From: Paenibacillus chibensis
GTDB taxonomy: Bacteria; Bacillota; Bacilli; Paenibacillales; Paenibacillaceae
Direction: 5' to 3'
Assembly (NCBI RefSeq): GCF_004001045.1
Contig: NZ_BIMK01000001.1
Coordinates: 124,001-188,000 of the forward strand
Length of the DNA stretch: 64,000 nucleotides
In this document: positions 17,272-25,732 of the stretch, piece by piece
Layout: each line of letters starts with the position of its first letter
Position numbering within the stretch: position 1 is the first letter of the stretch
Notes under the pieces: model-generated
The model's input: only the letters and a program-made list of their open reading frames with translations
Databases searched by the model: none
Told to the model about the DNA's origin: nothing
Made by a program: the position numbers and the translations under genes

Positions 17272-18068
17272 ACATCAAATATTGGCTGGGTCTGTATGCG
17301 GTGCTGATCCGTTCAAGCGTACGCAGCCGCATGCAGTACAAGCTGAATTTCATGCTTGGAACGGTTCTCGCCGCTATCATTCAAATTGCCGAGTTTCTCA
17401 TGATCGCGATCGTGCTGAACAAGTTCGGGGCGGTCAAAGGCTGGTCGCTGCATGAAGTCGGATATCTTTTCGCCGTTATGACGCTCTCCAAAACGCTTTA
17501 CCGCACCTTTGCAAGCGATGTCCACCATTTGGAAACCTATTTGACCACCGGCGACCTCGATCAGCTGCTGACGCGGCCGGTCCCGATATTGATGGGGCTG
17601 ATGTCGCAGAACATCCGCTTGATGCCGGGAGAACTGCTGCAAGGAGGTACGATTCTGATCTGGACGATCCATGGGCTTATGGACAGCGGCCAGATTACCT
17701 GGGTCGTCGTGCCGTATACGCTGCTGGCTATCGTTACCGGGGCCGTCATTTTGTTTTCGATCGGGCTGGCCACGGCAGCCGTCGGTTTTTGGATCACCAG
17801 AATTAACGAGCTGCAAACGCTTACGGAGGATGCCGCGCAAACCGCTGTCCGCTATCCCCTCGTGCTTTATCCGTCCTGGCTTCGTTCGATCCTGCTCATT
17901 GTCATTCCGGTCGGATTCGTGAACTATGTCCCCTCTCTCTTTATTTTGCGAGGCGAGTACGGGTCATGGCTGCTCTATGGCACGGCCCTGATCGCAGGTA
18001 TCTGCCTTGCCTTAAGCCTGAAATTGTGGAAATTCGGACTGACCCGCTATCAAAGCACGGGAAGCTAA
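17268..18068 (+). CDS. ABC-2 type permease (COG3694/DUF990-like)
   Basis: 266 residues with six hydrophobic segments. The signature-like stretch LLTRPVPILMGLMSQNIRL and a central TAAVGFWITRINELQTLTED resemble the ABC2_membrane_6 (DUF990) family. It pairs with the preceding permease, which it overlaps by 4 bases, and with the ATPase encoded 28 bases downstream. Together they form one exporter of unknown substrate. Confidence 0.85.
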   Translation: MNIKYWLGLYAVLIRSSVRSRMQYKLNFMLGTVLAAIIQIAEFLMIAIVLNKFGAVKGWSLHEVGYLFAVMTLSKTLYRTFASDVHHLETYLTTGDLDQLLTRPVPILMGLMSQNIRLMPGELLQGGTILIWTIHGLMDSGQITWVVVPYTLLAIVTGAVILFSIGLATAAVGFWITRINELQTLTEDAAQTAVRYPLVLYPSWLRSILLIVIPVGFVNYVPSLFILRGEYGSWLLYGTALIAGICLALSLKLWKFGLTRYQSTGS

Positions 18069-18096
18069 AGAAGGAAGAGGAAAGGGGAATAGCAAG

Positions 18097-19119
18097 ATGA
18101 GAGAATCAGAAGCCATGATCGAGGTCCGGGGATTGCATAAAAGCTTCCGCACACCAGTGGTCAAGGAAGGCCGCTTTGCAGGCCTGAGAACGTTATTTAC
18201 CAGAGAGTACCGGCTGAAAGAGGCCGTGAAGGATATTAACTTTACGATCCGAAAAGGGGATTTCGTCGGATATATCGGCCCGAACGGCGCCGGCAAGTCC
18301 ACGACGATCAAGATGCTGACAGGCATCCTTCACCCTTCCGCCGGGAACGTGAAAATTAACGGATTCGATCCGCATCAGCAAAGGCGGCAGGTTGCCAAAC
18401 GGCTCGGCGTCGTGTTCGGCCAGCGCAGCCAGCTGTGGTGGGACCTGCCTGTCAAGGACTCATACGACATTCTCGCCCATATGTATAAGGTATCGGCGGC
18501 TGAGAAGGAACGACGGCTTGGAGAGCTTGCAGAGCTGCTCGACCTGAAGGAATTCTGGCTGACGCCGGTCCGCAAGTTGTCCCTCGGACAGCGCATGCGG
18601 GCCGATATCGCCGCTTCCATGCTGCATGATCCCGATGTGCTGTTTCTGGACGAGCCGACCATCGGCCTGGATGTAAGCGCCAAGCGCAGTATCCGCGGCT
18701 TTTTGAAGCAGCTGAACCGCGAGTACGGCAAAACCATTTTGCTCACCACCCATGATATGGATGATATCGAGCAGCTGTGCGACCGGGTGATGGTCATCAA
18801 CCACGGCCAGCTCAGCTATGAAGGAACGATCGTGCAGCTGCGGGATAAAATAGGGCTGCCGACGCGGATCAAAATTACGTTTCACGGCCCCGTTCAACTG
18901 CCGGTACCGAAGGGGCTTAGCCTTCCCATCGAGCTGGGTTTGGATGAAAAGCACACCTTTCGCATCATTCGCGCTGACGGCTGTGAAGTACATATCGAAG
19001 CCAACAGGCAGCAGGTCAAAGCCATGGACATTTTGCGGGTGGTTGGCAGCTGGGGAGAGGTCGCGGACATTCATATGGAGGAGCCGGATTTCGAGGATGT
19101 GATTCATCGGGTGTACTAA
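18097..19119 (+). CDS. ABC-2 exporter ATPase (COG4586-like)
   Basis: 340 residues. Walker A is GPNGAGKST (61-69), the Q loop is VVFGQRSQLWWDLP, the signature is LSLGQRMRADIAA, Walker B is VLFLDEPTIGLD and the H loop is TTHDMDD. The QRSQLWWDLP phrase and the long N-terminal insertion before Walker A mark the COG4586 group, which pairs with COG4587 and COG3694 permeases as found here. About 90 extra C-terminal residues form an accessory domain. The start follows GGGG by about 9 bases. A shared terminator follows 120 bases later. Confidence 0.92.
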   Translation: MRESEAMIEVRGLHKSFRTPVVKEGRFAGLRTLFTREYRLKEAVKDINFTIRKGDFVGYIGPNGAGKSTTIKMLTGILHPSAGNVKINGFDPHQQRRQVAKRLGVVFGQRSQLWWDLPVKDSYDILAHMYKVSAAEKERRLGELAELLDLKEFWLTPVRKLSLGQRMRADIAASMLHDPDVLFLDEPTIGLDVSAKRSIRGFLKQLNREYGKTILLTTHDMDDIEQLCDRVMVINHGQLSYEGTIVQLRDKIGLPTRIKITFHGPVQLPVPKGLSLPIELGLDEKHTFRIIRADGCEVHIEANRQQVKAMDILRVVGSWGEVADIHMEEPDFEDVIHRVY

Positions 19120-19238
19120 GGTACGCAAAGAGCATGCCCAGTTCTCGTGAAAGCGCCATATCATTGGGCGGAAGTACGAGCGGCTGCTTCTCAAGTTTGA
19201 TCATGAATTTTAAACTGCCGTGAACCGGACACCCAAAA

Positions 19239-19282
19239 AAAGAGCGTGCCACAGCCCCCAACAGGTCAATGGCACGCTCTTA
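19239..19282. terminator. Bidirectional intrinsic terminator
   Basis: AAGAGCGTGCCA pairs with TGGCACGCTCTT, with an A run before and a TTA run after; it serves the ABC operon and the convergent tdh gene. Confidence 0.88.
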
Positions 19283-19286
19283 TTCG

Positions 19287-20387
19287 TTACACATGCAGCA
19301 GCGTTTGCCCGGCCGGATCCTGCCGTACCGCTTCAAAGTGGTTGCTCCGCTCATTCAGGAAAACGATTTTGCCGCAGTCTCCGCTCCGCATAAGCTCAAA
19401 TGCTTCCTCGAATCGGTCTAGTGAGCAGGTGTGCGTCACGAGCTTATCCAATCCTAAATTACCGCTCCGCAGCAGCCCTTTCATCTGGTACCAGGTTTCA
19501 TGCATCCGGCGGCCGGTAATTCCTTCGACGCGGATTCCCTTGAAAATAATCTGCCCGAGATCCATCGCGACATCTTGGGTAGGTATTCCAAGCAGGGAGA
19601 CGCGTGCCGCCCGAGCTGCCGCTTCGAACCCGTCCCGGATTCCATTCGGGTGACCCGACATTTCAAGCACAGCCTCGGCCCCTTCGCCTCCGGTAGCTTC
19701 TTGGACAGCCTGCGGCAGGCTTACTTTGGAGCTGTCAAACACGAGGTCGGCCCCCATCTGACGGGCCAACCCGAGACGGTAGGGGTGAACGTCCGCCGCC
19801 ATGACCAGGCCGGCACCACAGGCTTTGGCTACCGAGATTGCCATAAGCCCAATCAGTCCCGCCCCCACGATCAGAACGGATTTGCCGACGATATCTCCCG
19901 AAAGCACCGTATGTACCGCATTGCCCAGCGGATCCTGCAGACAGGCAAGCTCAAAGGGCATATCCCGATCATTTTGAATGATGCTGCCCGCCTTCACGAC
20001 CGCATACTCCGCAAAGCATCCCGGCGCGGTGATTCCGAAGCTGCGGGTATGATGACACACATGAGCGTTGCCCGTGCGGCATGCCTTACAGGTTCCGCAT
20101 ACCATATGGCCTTCGGCAGACACGTGATCGCCAATACGCACACGGCCAGCCTGAGCCCCGGCTTCAACGACAATCCCCGCAAATTCATGACCGAATACGT
20201 TACCGGTCACGACCGCTTTTTCAGCCCACGCATCCCAATTATAAATATGTAAGTCCGTCCCGCATATGGAGCTAGCTTTGATCTTTACCAGCACCTCGTC
20301 CGGACCAATCTCCGGAACGGGCACCTCCTTGAACACCGCGCCTGGGGCGAGGTGTTCCTTGACGAGGCCGGTCATGGTTTTTTTCAT
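19287..20387 (-). CDS. tdh: L-threonine 3-dehydrogenase
   Basis: 366 residues, zinc- and NAD-dependent alcohol dehydrogenase fold. It oxidises L-threonine to 2-amino-3-ketobutyrate. The phrase SICGTDLHIYNWDAWA, the GHE zinc site, the structural zinc cysteines (CGTCKACRTGNAHVC) and the Rossmann motif GAGLIGL match Tdh. The C-terminal tail (about 20 residues after FLNERSNHF) is longer than usual. The ATG at 20387 follows GGTGGTG; a GTG three codons upstream is an alternative. It lies 48 bases after the last polysaccharide gene on the same strand with no clear terminator between, so read-through is possible. No 2-amino-3-ketobutyrate ligase (kbl) gene is adjacent. Confidence 0.9.
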   Translation of the reverse strand: MKKTMTGLVKEHLAPGAVFKEVPVPEIGPDEVLVKIKASSICGTDLHIYNWDAWAEKAVVTGNVFGHEFAGIVVEAGAQAGRVRIGDHVSAEGHMVCGTCKACRTGNAHVCHHTRSFGITAPGCFAEYAVVKAGSIIQNDRDMPFELACLQDPLGNAVHTVLSGDIVGKSVLIVGAGLIGLMAISVAKACGAGLVMAADVHPYRLGLARQMGADLVFDSSKVSLPQAVQEATGGEGAEAVLEMSGHPNGIRDGFEAAARAARVSLLGIPTQDVAMDLGQIIFKGIRVEGITGRRMHETWYQMKGLLRSGNLGLDKLVTHTCSLDRFEEAFELMRSGDCGKIVFLNERSNHFEAVRQDPAGQTLLHV

Positions 20388-20435
20388 GATGAACACACCA
20401 CCAATCTATAGCGATTATTCGTATAAAATGTTCAG

Positions 20436-21722
20436 CTAGCTGCCGCTCAGTATCTCCGGTCCTACACCAGCGGTCCGATTCTGATTTATAAGTTGCAATC
20501 TTTCATAAATAACGATGATTGCCTGATAATACGCTTGAGCCCCGTATTCTTGAGCTTTGCTCAAACAATGGCCGCGAATGAGTCGGTAAGCTTCGCTATT
20601 TAACCGGTTTAGTTCCTGCATAGCTTGAGCCAGTTCCCCGGCATCGCCTCCGTTAAACAAATATCCGGATTTTTGATCTTCGATCAGTTCGCTGATTCCC
20701 CCGACCCGAGATCCGATGACCGGCGTTCCGAGTTGATAAGATTCGACGATAGTCAGTCCGAATACCTCATGCCAAACGGATGGTATTATCGTAGCCTTCG
20801 CTTCCCGAATAAGCCTGTTAAGCTCTTCTCCGGATTTAAATCCTGTAAAACGAACATTAGCGATGCGTTCATCCCTAACCCGCTCCTGCAGATGTCCCTC
20901 TTCAGGACCCGTTCCTACAATAATAAGCCTGTTCCCATCCTTCAGCAGCTTCATACTGTCCAACAGGAGGTCCAACCCTTTTTCCTTCGACAATCGGCCG
21001 TAATATAAAAAATAATCACCCTTGCCTTCTGCACATAGATTTATGTCGTGACTCGTGAAATCCTGTGCAACAAAATTGGGTATATGGGTCAGCTTCGATT
21101 TAGAAAATCCACTTTCCAGCAGCATGTTGTACATAAAATCACTTGGACAAATAATCACATCAGCGATCTGGTAGGTTTTTCGAAATTTATGGAAATAAGC
21201 CTCCATAGTCAACAGCAGGCTGTAAGATCTTGAATCCTTATGGCATTTCCCCAGAAAACAATTGTAGTACTTTCCGCCAATGCATTTCGTACAGATTTGA
21301 TCGTTATTAAAAAGCTTATAGTTGGGGCAGATCAATTTATAGTCATGAGATGTAAGCACTACGGGAATGCCGTATTTTTTCAAAGCCAACAACACAGAGG
21401 GAGTCAACTGATGATAAATCAAGTTAACATGGGCTACGTCCGGCCTAGTATCTTCAATAAGCCTGCATAACTTACTGAAGGCTTCCTTGGAATGGATCAG
21501 CTTCAGCCCGTTCTTCATTTTGGCGAGGAGCGATCCGTTCTGTTCATAATCAATATGTGAGACAAAATACCCCTCGTACGAGCTGTCCTCATTCCTTTCA
21601 TCTTTCATGCTGAACTCAATCACCGTATGGTTATGCTCCTCCAGCATTTGTTTTAAGCCGAAGAAATACGTCTCGCTTCCGCCTTTTATATAGAAATACT
21701 TATTGATTAACAGTACCTTCAT
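20436..21722 (-). CDS. GT4-family glycosyltransferase (last gene of the polysaccharide operon)
   Basis: 428 residues with the two-domain GT-B fold. The N-terminal glycine-rich start (INKYFYIKGGSE) and the C-terminal donor-binding stretch HEVFGLTIVESYQLGTPVIG, with the paired glutamates of retaining GT4 enzymes, are intact. After TSHDYKLICPN it has a cysteine-rich insertion (cysteines in CPN, CTKC, CFLGKC) that may bind a metal; a similar insertion occurs in the enzyme at 25725. AAAGGAG lies before the ATG. It overlaps the upstream gene by 23 bases. Sugar specificity is unknown. Confidence 0.88.
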   Translation of the reverse strand: MKVLLINKYFYIKGGSETYFFGLKQMLEEHNHTVIEFSMKDERNEDSSYEGYFVSHIDYEQNGSLLAKMKNGLKLIHSKEAFSKLCRLIEDTRPDVAHVNLIYHQLTPSVLLALKKYGIPVVLTSHDYKLICPNYKLFNNDQICTKCIGGKYYNCFLGKCHKDSRSYSLLLTMEAYFHKFRKTYQIADVIICPSDFMYNMLLESGFSKSKLTHIPNFVAQDFTSHDINLCAEGKGDYFLYYGRLSKEKGLDLLLDSMKLLKDGNRLIIVGTGPEEGHLQERVRDERIANVRFTGFKSGEELNRLIREAKATIIPSVWHEVFGLTIVESYQLGTPVIGSRVGGISELIEDQKSGYLFNGGDAGELAQAMQELNRLNSEAYRLIRGHCLSKAQEYGAQAYYQAIIVIYERLQLINQNRTAGVGPEILSGS

Positions 21723-22788
21723 CGATAAACTCCTTTATGGTTTGGAATCTCTCTTTCCAGGTATTTTTTTCGGCATATGAGATGTACTGCTCCGGCTTGG
21801 CTGAACTAAGGGATGCATGCTTAATCATGTCTACAAACTCTTCTTTCGAATCATATAAGAAAGCAGGCGAATTCATCTGCTCTACTTCATCCAGCCGGGT
21901 GCACACCGCTGGTATCCCTGCAGCAAAGTATTCGTAAAGCTTCAGCGGATGAATGCTGTTCGTCAATTTATTGCTCAGAAAAGGCATGATTCCGACATCT
22001 GCCGACTTGATGTATGCGGGAATAGCATGATGATCCTTCCTGCCCAGAAGAATCAGATTGGGATAATCAGCCGCGATTGCTTCTATTTTATCGTTCGTGC
22101 CGCCAATGATAATAAATGCCGTTTCCTTCAGCTCACGAACAGCGTAACGCATCAAATCATAATCGAACCATTCTTCCAAAGCGCCAACATATACAACTTT
22201 GGTACGGTCTGCAATCGGCATATATTCGACGGGCATCGGATGATCATTCTGTTTGAAGCGCTCGATGTCTACCCCATTCGGAAGATAAAGGACGTTGCGA
22301 TTCCAATTCCGGGCTTGGGCCACCAGGTTTTTGGCGGTGACAATGACAAGATTGGATTTTCTGACCAGCTCGGACTGCATATAAAGCATATTACGGTAAG
22401 CTCCCTTGAACCCGGAAAAATTGTCTGCCATCCGATGAATCAGGTAGCGGTACTTGAGCTTATCGGTACTGTAGAACATCTTCACGTTCGTCATCCACAG
22501 TACATCATGCTCCGATTGCCTAATCTCCCGGCTGATAGAACCAGGAACAGACCTCCAGTAGTATTTGGCCCACAGTTTGCTGTTTAACAACGGATACCTG
22601 CAGTAGGGCAAGCTCCCTTTAGGATAGTAAATATTCAGCTGATCGTTGACCGTATAATTCGTTTTCCGCTTAAATAAATGTCCCGGCTGATTCAGCCATT
22701 GAACCTGTGCCCCATCCTTCGCAAATTCTCTCGCAAAATAATGGCTCCCAACCTGAAAAACCGTATCGTAATCCATATATTCACACAT
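21700..22788 (-). CDS. Glycosyltransferase (GT4-like)
   Basis: 362 residues from the ATG at 22788 (MCEYMDYDTVFQ). An open frame extends further upstream to 22947, but that part lies inside the end of the previous gene and looks noncoding. The C-terminal half carries TKVVYVGALEEWFDYDLM and LKLYEYFAAGIPAVCTRLDE, typical of GT-B enzymes of cell-surface polysaccharide loci. The N-terminal half is less conserved and contains FQVGSHYFAREFA. The start overlaps the upstream stop by 8 bases, implying coupled translation, because no strong ribosome site is visible. Confidence 0.82.
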   Translation of the reverse strand: MCEYMDYDTVFQVGSHYFAREFAKDGAQVQWLNQPGHLFKRKTNYTVNDQLNIYYPKGSLPYCRYPLLNSKLWAKYYWRSVPGSISREIRQSEHDVLWMTNVKMFYSTDKLKYRYLIHRMADNFSGFKGAYRNMLYMQSELVRKSNLVIVTAKNLVAQARNWNRNVLYLPNGVDIERFKQNDHPMPVEYMPIADRTKVVYVGALEEWFDYDLMRYAVRELKETAFIIIGGTNDKIEAIAADYPNLILLGRKDHHAIPAYIKSADVGIMPFLSNKLTNSIHPLKLYEYFAAGIPAVCTRLDEVEQMNSPAFLYDSKEEFVDMIKHASLSSAKPEQYISYAEKNTWKERFQTIKEFIDEGTVNQ

Positions 22789-23989
22789 TAACAGCTTCAC
22801 GTACTTGAGCCTCCTCTGCTGCCTCCACCCGATCTTCCGTGAAAAGTTTTTCATATCGGTTAACGATAAATGACCATGAGTAATGCGTACGAATCCGTTC
22901 TTTCGCAGCCTCTTCAAAGGCTTGAAGAAGCTCCTCTGAATATTCATCCGCTTGCTCTAATTGTGCGGCCAATGACCCCGGTTCATTGGTAAAATAAAGG
23001 GCTCCTTCTGCTCCAACCTCCCGGTTGAAGACAACATCATACAGCAGATTTAACCGGGTGGAAGCCAGCGCTTCCAGCAGGGAAGGATTCGTCCCTCCGA
23101 CTTCATGTCCATGCAAGTAGGCAAAAGCCAGCTCCCTTATTTTTTTGAGAAGCTGCTGATCATAAACGGTTCCTACAAATTTGATACGCTCATCCTTTTT
23201 AAAACCGGTTTTTGCAGCCAGCTCTTCATAATAAGGGTTGTTATCCGTACCCGTAACGATCACCAGTGATTTTTCGGTGCCGGCTTTCATAAATTCCTTG
23301 ATGATCAGCTCGTAATTATTTTCCGGCACGAATCTTCCGACGATTAAATAATATTCGCCAGCGTGAATGCCATGACAATCCATCCAGTTCTTCAGCTGCA
23401 CGGAACGATCCGTTAACGTGGATTTCTCGAGATCGGCGCCGTATGCAATGTAGCTGGTTCGTGGATGATATTTGGCATAGTCGCGATGTATGTATTGTTC
23501 GATTCCCCTAGAATCACAGATAAGCAAGTCTGCCCGCTTGACCATTAGCCTTTCGGATATTTTCCAATACATTTTGACCGCCTTGTTCCATTTTCCGCGC
23601 TTCCATTCATGTCCGTCAGGATTTACCCAGACCTGTACTCCCAGTTTTTCCAAGGCACGTTTATAGGCATAAAAAAAAGGCCCGATCCGGCAGGCCAGCA
23701 CATAAACGACGCTGTTATAAAGTTGGTTGTGACGAATATAACGCAAGCATGCTTTCAAGCTCAGCAAGTCGTAGATCACAGCTTTGGCGCTACCTGCACG
23801 TGGCACTTTGATCTGAAAGCATCTTGCATCGTGGTACTCAAACTCCCCATCCTTATCGCTCATGCAGGCAATATGATACCGTATATCCTGGTTCGTCTTC
23901 CGCGCCGTTAACTGATCGACAAATGTCTCGAATCCGCCATACTTTGCCGGAATTCCCTTCGAGCCAATTATAAAAACATGCTTTGTCAT
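22781..23989 (-). CDS. DUF1972 glycosyltransferase (rhamnosyltransferase-like)
   Basis: 402 residues. The N-terminal DUF1972 domain begins FIIGSKGIPAKYGGFETFVD, a hallmark of enzymes such as the streptococcal beta-1,4-rhamnosyltransferases of capsule loci, and continues with VNPDGHEWKRGKW. The GT4 C-terminal domain has HEVGGTNPSLLEALA. By family it adds the second or a following sugar to the lipid-linked repeat unit; rhamnose transfer is an inference, since no dTDP-rhamnose genes lie in the window. A short GAGG precedes the ATG. Confidence 0.87.
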   Translation of the reverse strand: MTKHVFIIGSKGIPAKYGGFETFVDQLTARKTNQDIRYHIACMSDKDGEFEYHDARCFQIKVPRAGSAKAVIYDLLSLKACLRYIRHNQLYNSVVYVLACRIGPFFYAYKRALEKLGVQVWVNPDGHEWKRGKWNKAVKMYWKISERLMVKRADLLICDSRGIEQYIHRDYAKYHPRTSYIAYGADLEKSTLTDRSVQLKNWMDCHGIHAGEYYLIVGRFVPENNYELIIKEFMKAGTEKSLVIVTGTDNNPYYEELAAKTGFKKDERIKFVGTVYDQQLLKKIRELAFAYLHGHEVGGTNPSLLEALASTRLNLLYDVVFNREVGAEGALYFTNEPGSLAAQLEQADEYSEELLQAFEEAAKERIRTHYSWSFIVNRYEKLFTEDRVEAAEEAQVREAVNV

Positions 23990-24017
23990 ATAAAAACCTC
24001 AACTTTTTATCATGGAT

Positions 24018-25118
24018 TTAGGATTTGAAATACGTAAATTGGTTGGAGTTCTGACCGACCATGATACTGGTTGTCGGTGTATCCACTTTTACGGCTTGGG
24101 CTTTCCCGAACTGGCCTCTGCCCACATTTCCATTAATATTAACGTAAGAGCTGTCTTTAACCTGGATGGCATACAGCCCCGGGAAGAAAATATTATTATT
24201 GGAAATATTACCGAGAAAATAAGGGCTTTTTTCCACATACACGCCGACGTTTGGTATATCCTCCCCAATTTTAGAACTCAGATTATTGGTACTCACGATT
24301 CCGCAGAGAATGTTGGACAGATAAATGCTGTATTTTTTAGCCCAGGCAACGTTATTATTGGTGATCACCATGTTACTGCCATTTTTGCAAGTGATGCCGT
24401 TTTCAGGAGCTTCGAAAAGATTGTTACCTTCAACGATCAGCCAGTTGAAACCGTCAATGTAAATATTGGATTTTTCAGCGCCCGTATGACCGAAAAAGAA
24501 GGTGTTCCCCTTGCATAGCAGCCCATCCAGACCATTAGCCCAAATATGATATACATTACCGAATCCACCCTGATAATTTGCTCGTGCTTCATACATGTTA
24601 TTGGAGAAGTGCACGTCGCCTACACCAAACTCTCCGCCGTCCGTTGGTTGAATAAAATCGACATACAGGCCATAATTACAGTCGATCAAATGATTCTCCG
24701 AGATGACGAAGCGGGAACAGTGCTGGGTTTTATCCACTTTCTCAAAGTTCACGGCCTTCAAGCAATTCACGAATCTGACATTTGAAATCCGTACTCCAAA
24801 AAACCATTTGCAATTGATACCGTTTCGTACCTTATCCCCAGCAATAGTAATGCCTTCGATCCGAATGTTTCCGGAACCTGCATATCGATCATTTAAGGAA
24901 ACCTGACCGTACAAATTAATGGAGCCTTTGATGATACCCGTTCCCTGAACAAAAATGTTGGATGTGCTTATTGTAAAGCTGGCTTTATACGTCCCATCCG
25001 GAATAATGAGTGTTCCGCCTGTTGTCTTAAAGCTGTCTACAGCTTTTTGAAATACCGCCGAATCGTCCGTGAGTCCGTCTCCTTTAGCCCCATACTGCTT
25101 GATATTGATTTCCGGCAT
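24018..25118 (-). CDS. Right-handed beta-helix protein (pectate lyase superfamily, Pectate_lyase_3 type)
   Basis: 366 residues. The opening NIKQYGAKGDGLTDDSAVFQ is the classic start of Pectate_lyase_3 domains, as in phage tailspikes and polysaccharide depolymerases. The rest shows many short Asn-rich coils (VISENHLIDCNYGLYV, VITNNNVAWAKKYSIYL, GNISNNNIFFPGLYAIQV) of a parallel beta-helix. No signal peptide or membrane segment is seen, which is odd for an enzyme acting on an exported polymer. It may be a lyase, hydrolase or epimerase of the polymer, or leave by another route. TAAGGAGGAAAG precedes the ATG. Confidence 0.85.
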   Translation of the reverse strand: MPEINIKQYGAKGDGLTDDSAVFQKAVDSFKTTGGTLIIPDGTYKASFTISTSNIFVQGTGIIKGSINLYGQVSLNDRYAGSGNIRIEGITIAGDKVRNGINCKWFFGVRISNVRFVNCLKAVNFEKVDKTQHCSRFVISENHLIDCNYGLYVDFIQPTDGGEFGVGDVHFSNNMYEARANYQGGFGNVYHIWANGLDGLLCKGNTFFFGHTGAEKSNIYIDGFNWLIVEGNNLFEAPENGITCKNGSNMVITNNNVAWAKKYSIYLSNILCGIVSTNNLSSKIGEDIPNVGVYVEKSPYFLGNISNNNIFFPGLYAIQVKDSSYVNINGNVGRGQFGKAQAVKVDTPTTSIMVGQNSNQFTYFKS

Positions 25119-25216
25119 GCCCTTTCCTCCTTATGTTAATACATCATCCACCTTTCTTTATTAATATATTTTGTCACCCTGCTTAAGGAAATGGACATCC
25201 ATCTCGTACAATTCAT

Positions 25217-25732
25217 CTATATTAAATCCTTAATCCTTTTAGCAGGAACACCGGCGTATAGTCCGTTTGGCAAGCAGTCTTTGGTAATGACGGAACCTGC
25301 CGCGACAATACAGCCATCACCCACAATAACGCCGGGGAGAAGAAGAGCTCTTGCTCCAATCCAGCAACCATTGCCAACATGAATCTGCTTTCCTTCAAAG
25401 ATGCCAGCCCGCTTTTTATGGGTACCTTGCTGATGTGTGGACGTGCAGAACATGACTTCAAATCCAATATCGCAATCCTCACCGATCCGGACGCCTGCAT
25501 CGAAAAAGCAGCGGCGGTTAATGAACGACCTCTCGCCAATTTCAATCGACTTCCACATCAAAAAGGTTCCCGGCATAATCCCGTTCGTCTGAATGGGCAG
25601 TCCGCATAGACGATATACAAAGCATCGGATGCGACATGGTACCAAAAAAGAAGCAGCGAACCCATTTACCGCGCTATGCCAAAGCATCCGGGAAACGTAT
25701 CTGTTAAATTTCTGCCAGCCGAGCTTAATCAC
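25217..25732 (-). CDS. Hexapeptide-repeat (left-handed beta-helix) O-acyltransferase
   Basis: 171 residues. The C-terminal two thirds consists of hexapeptide repeats (IEIGER, VRIGEDCDIG, IHVGNGCWIGARALLLPGV) ending GSVITKDCLPNGLYAGVPAKRI, the standard close of WcaF/NodL/Maa-like acetyltransferases. The likely job is O-acetylation of a sugar in the repeat unit or of a lipid-linked intermediate. The hydrophobic N-terminal region may sit at the membrane. The start is GTG and overlaps the upstream stop by 8 bases. Confidence 0.88.
   Translation of the reverse strand: MIKLGWQKFNRYVSRMLWHSAVNGFAASFLVPCRIRCFVYRLCGLPIQTNGIMPGTFLMWKSIEIGERSFINRRCFFDAGVRIGEDCDIGFEVMFCTSTHQQGTHKKRAGIFEGKQIHVGNGCWIGARALLLPGVIVGDGCIVAAGSVITKDCLPNGLYAGVPAKRIKDLI

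Noticed and set aside
20388..20435. Terminator between the polysaccharide operon and tdh
   Set aside because: The 48-base gap has no stem with a T run; a weak promoter (TGAACA, 18 bases, TATAGA) is possible but too poor to list.
22789..22947. N-terminal extension of the glycosyltransferase at 21700
   Set aside because: The extra codons lie wholly inside the preceding gene and give a basic, non-conserved stretch; the start at 22788 overlaps by only 8 bases.
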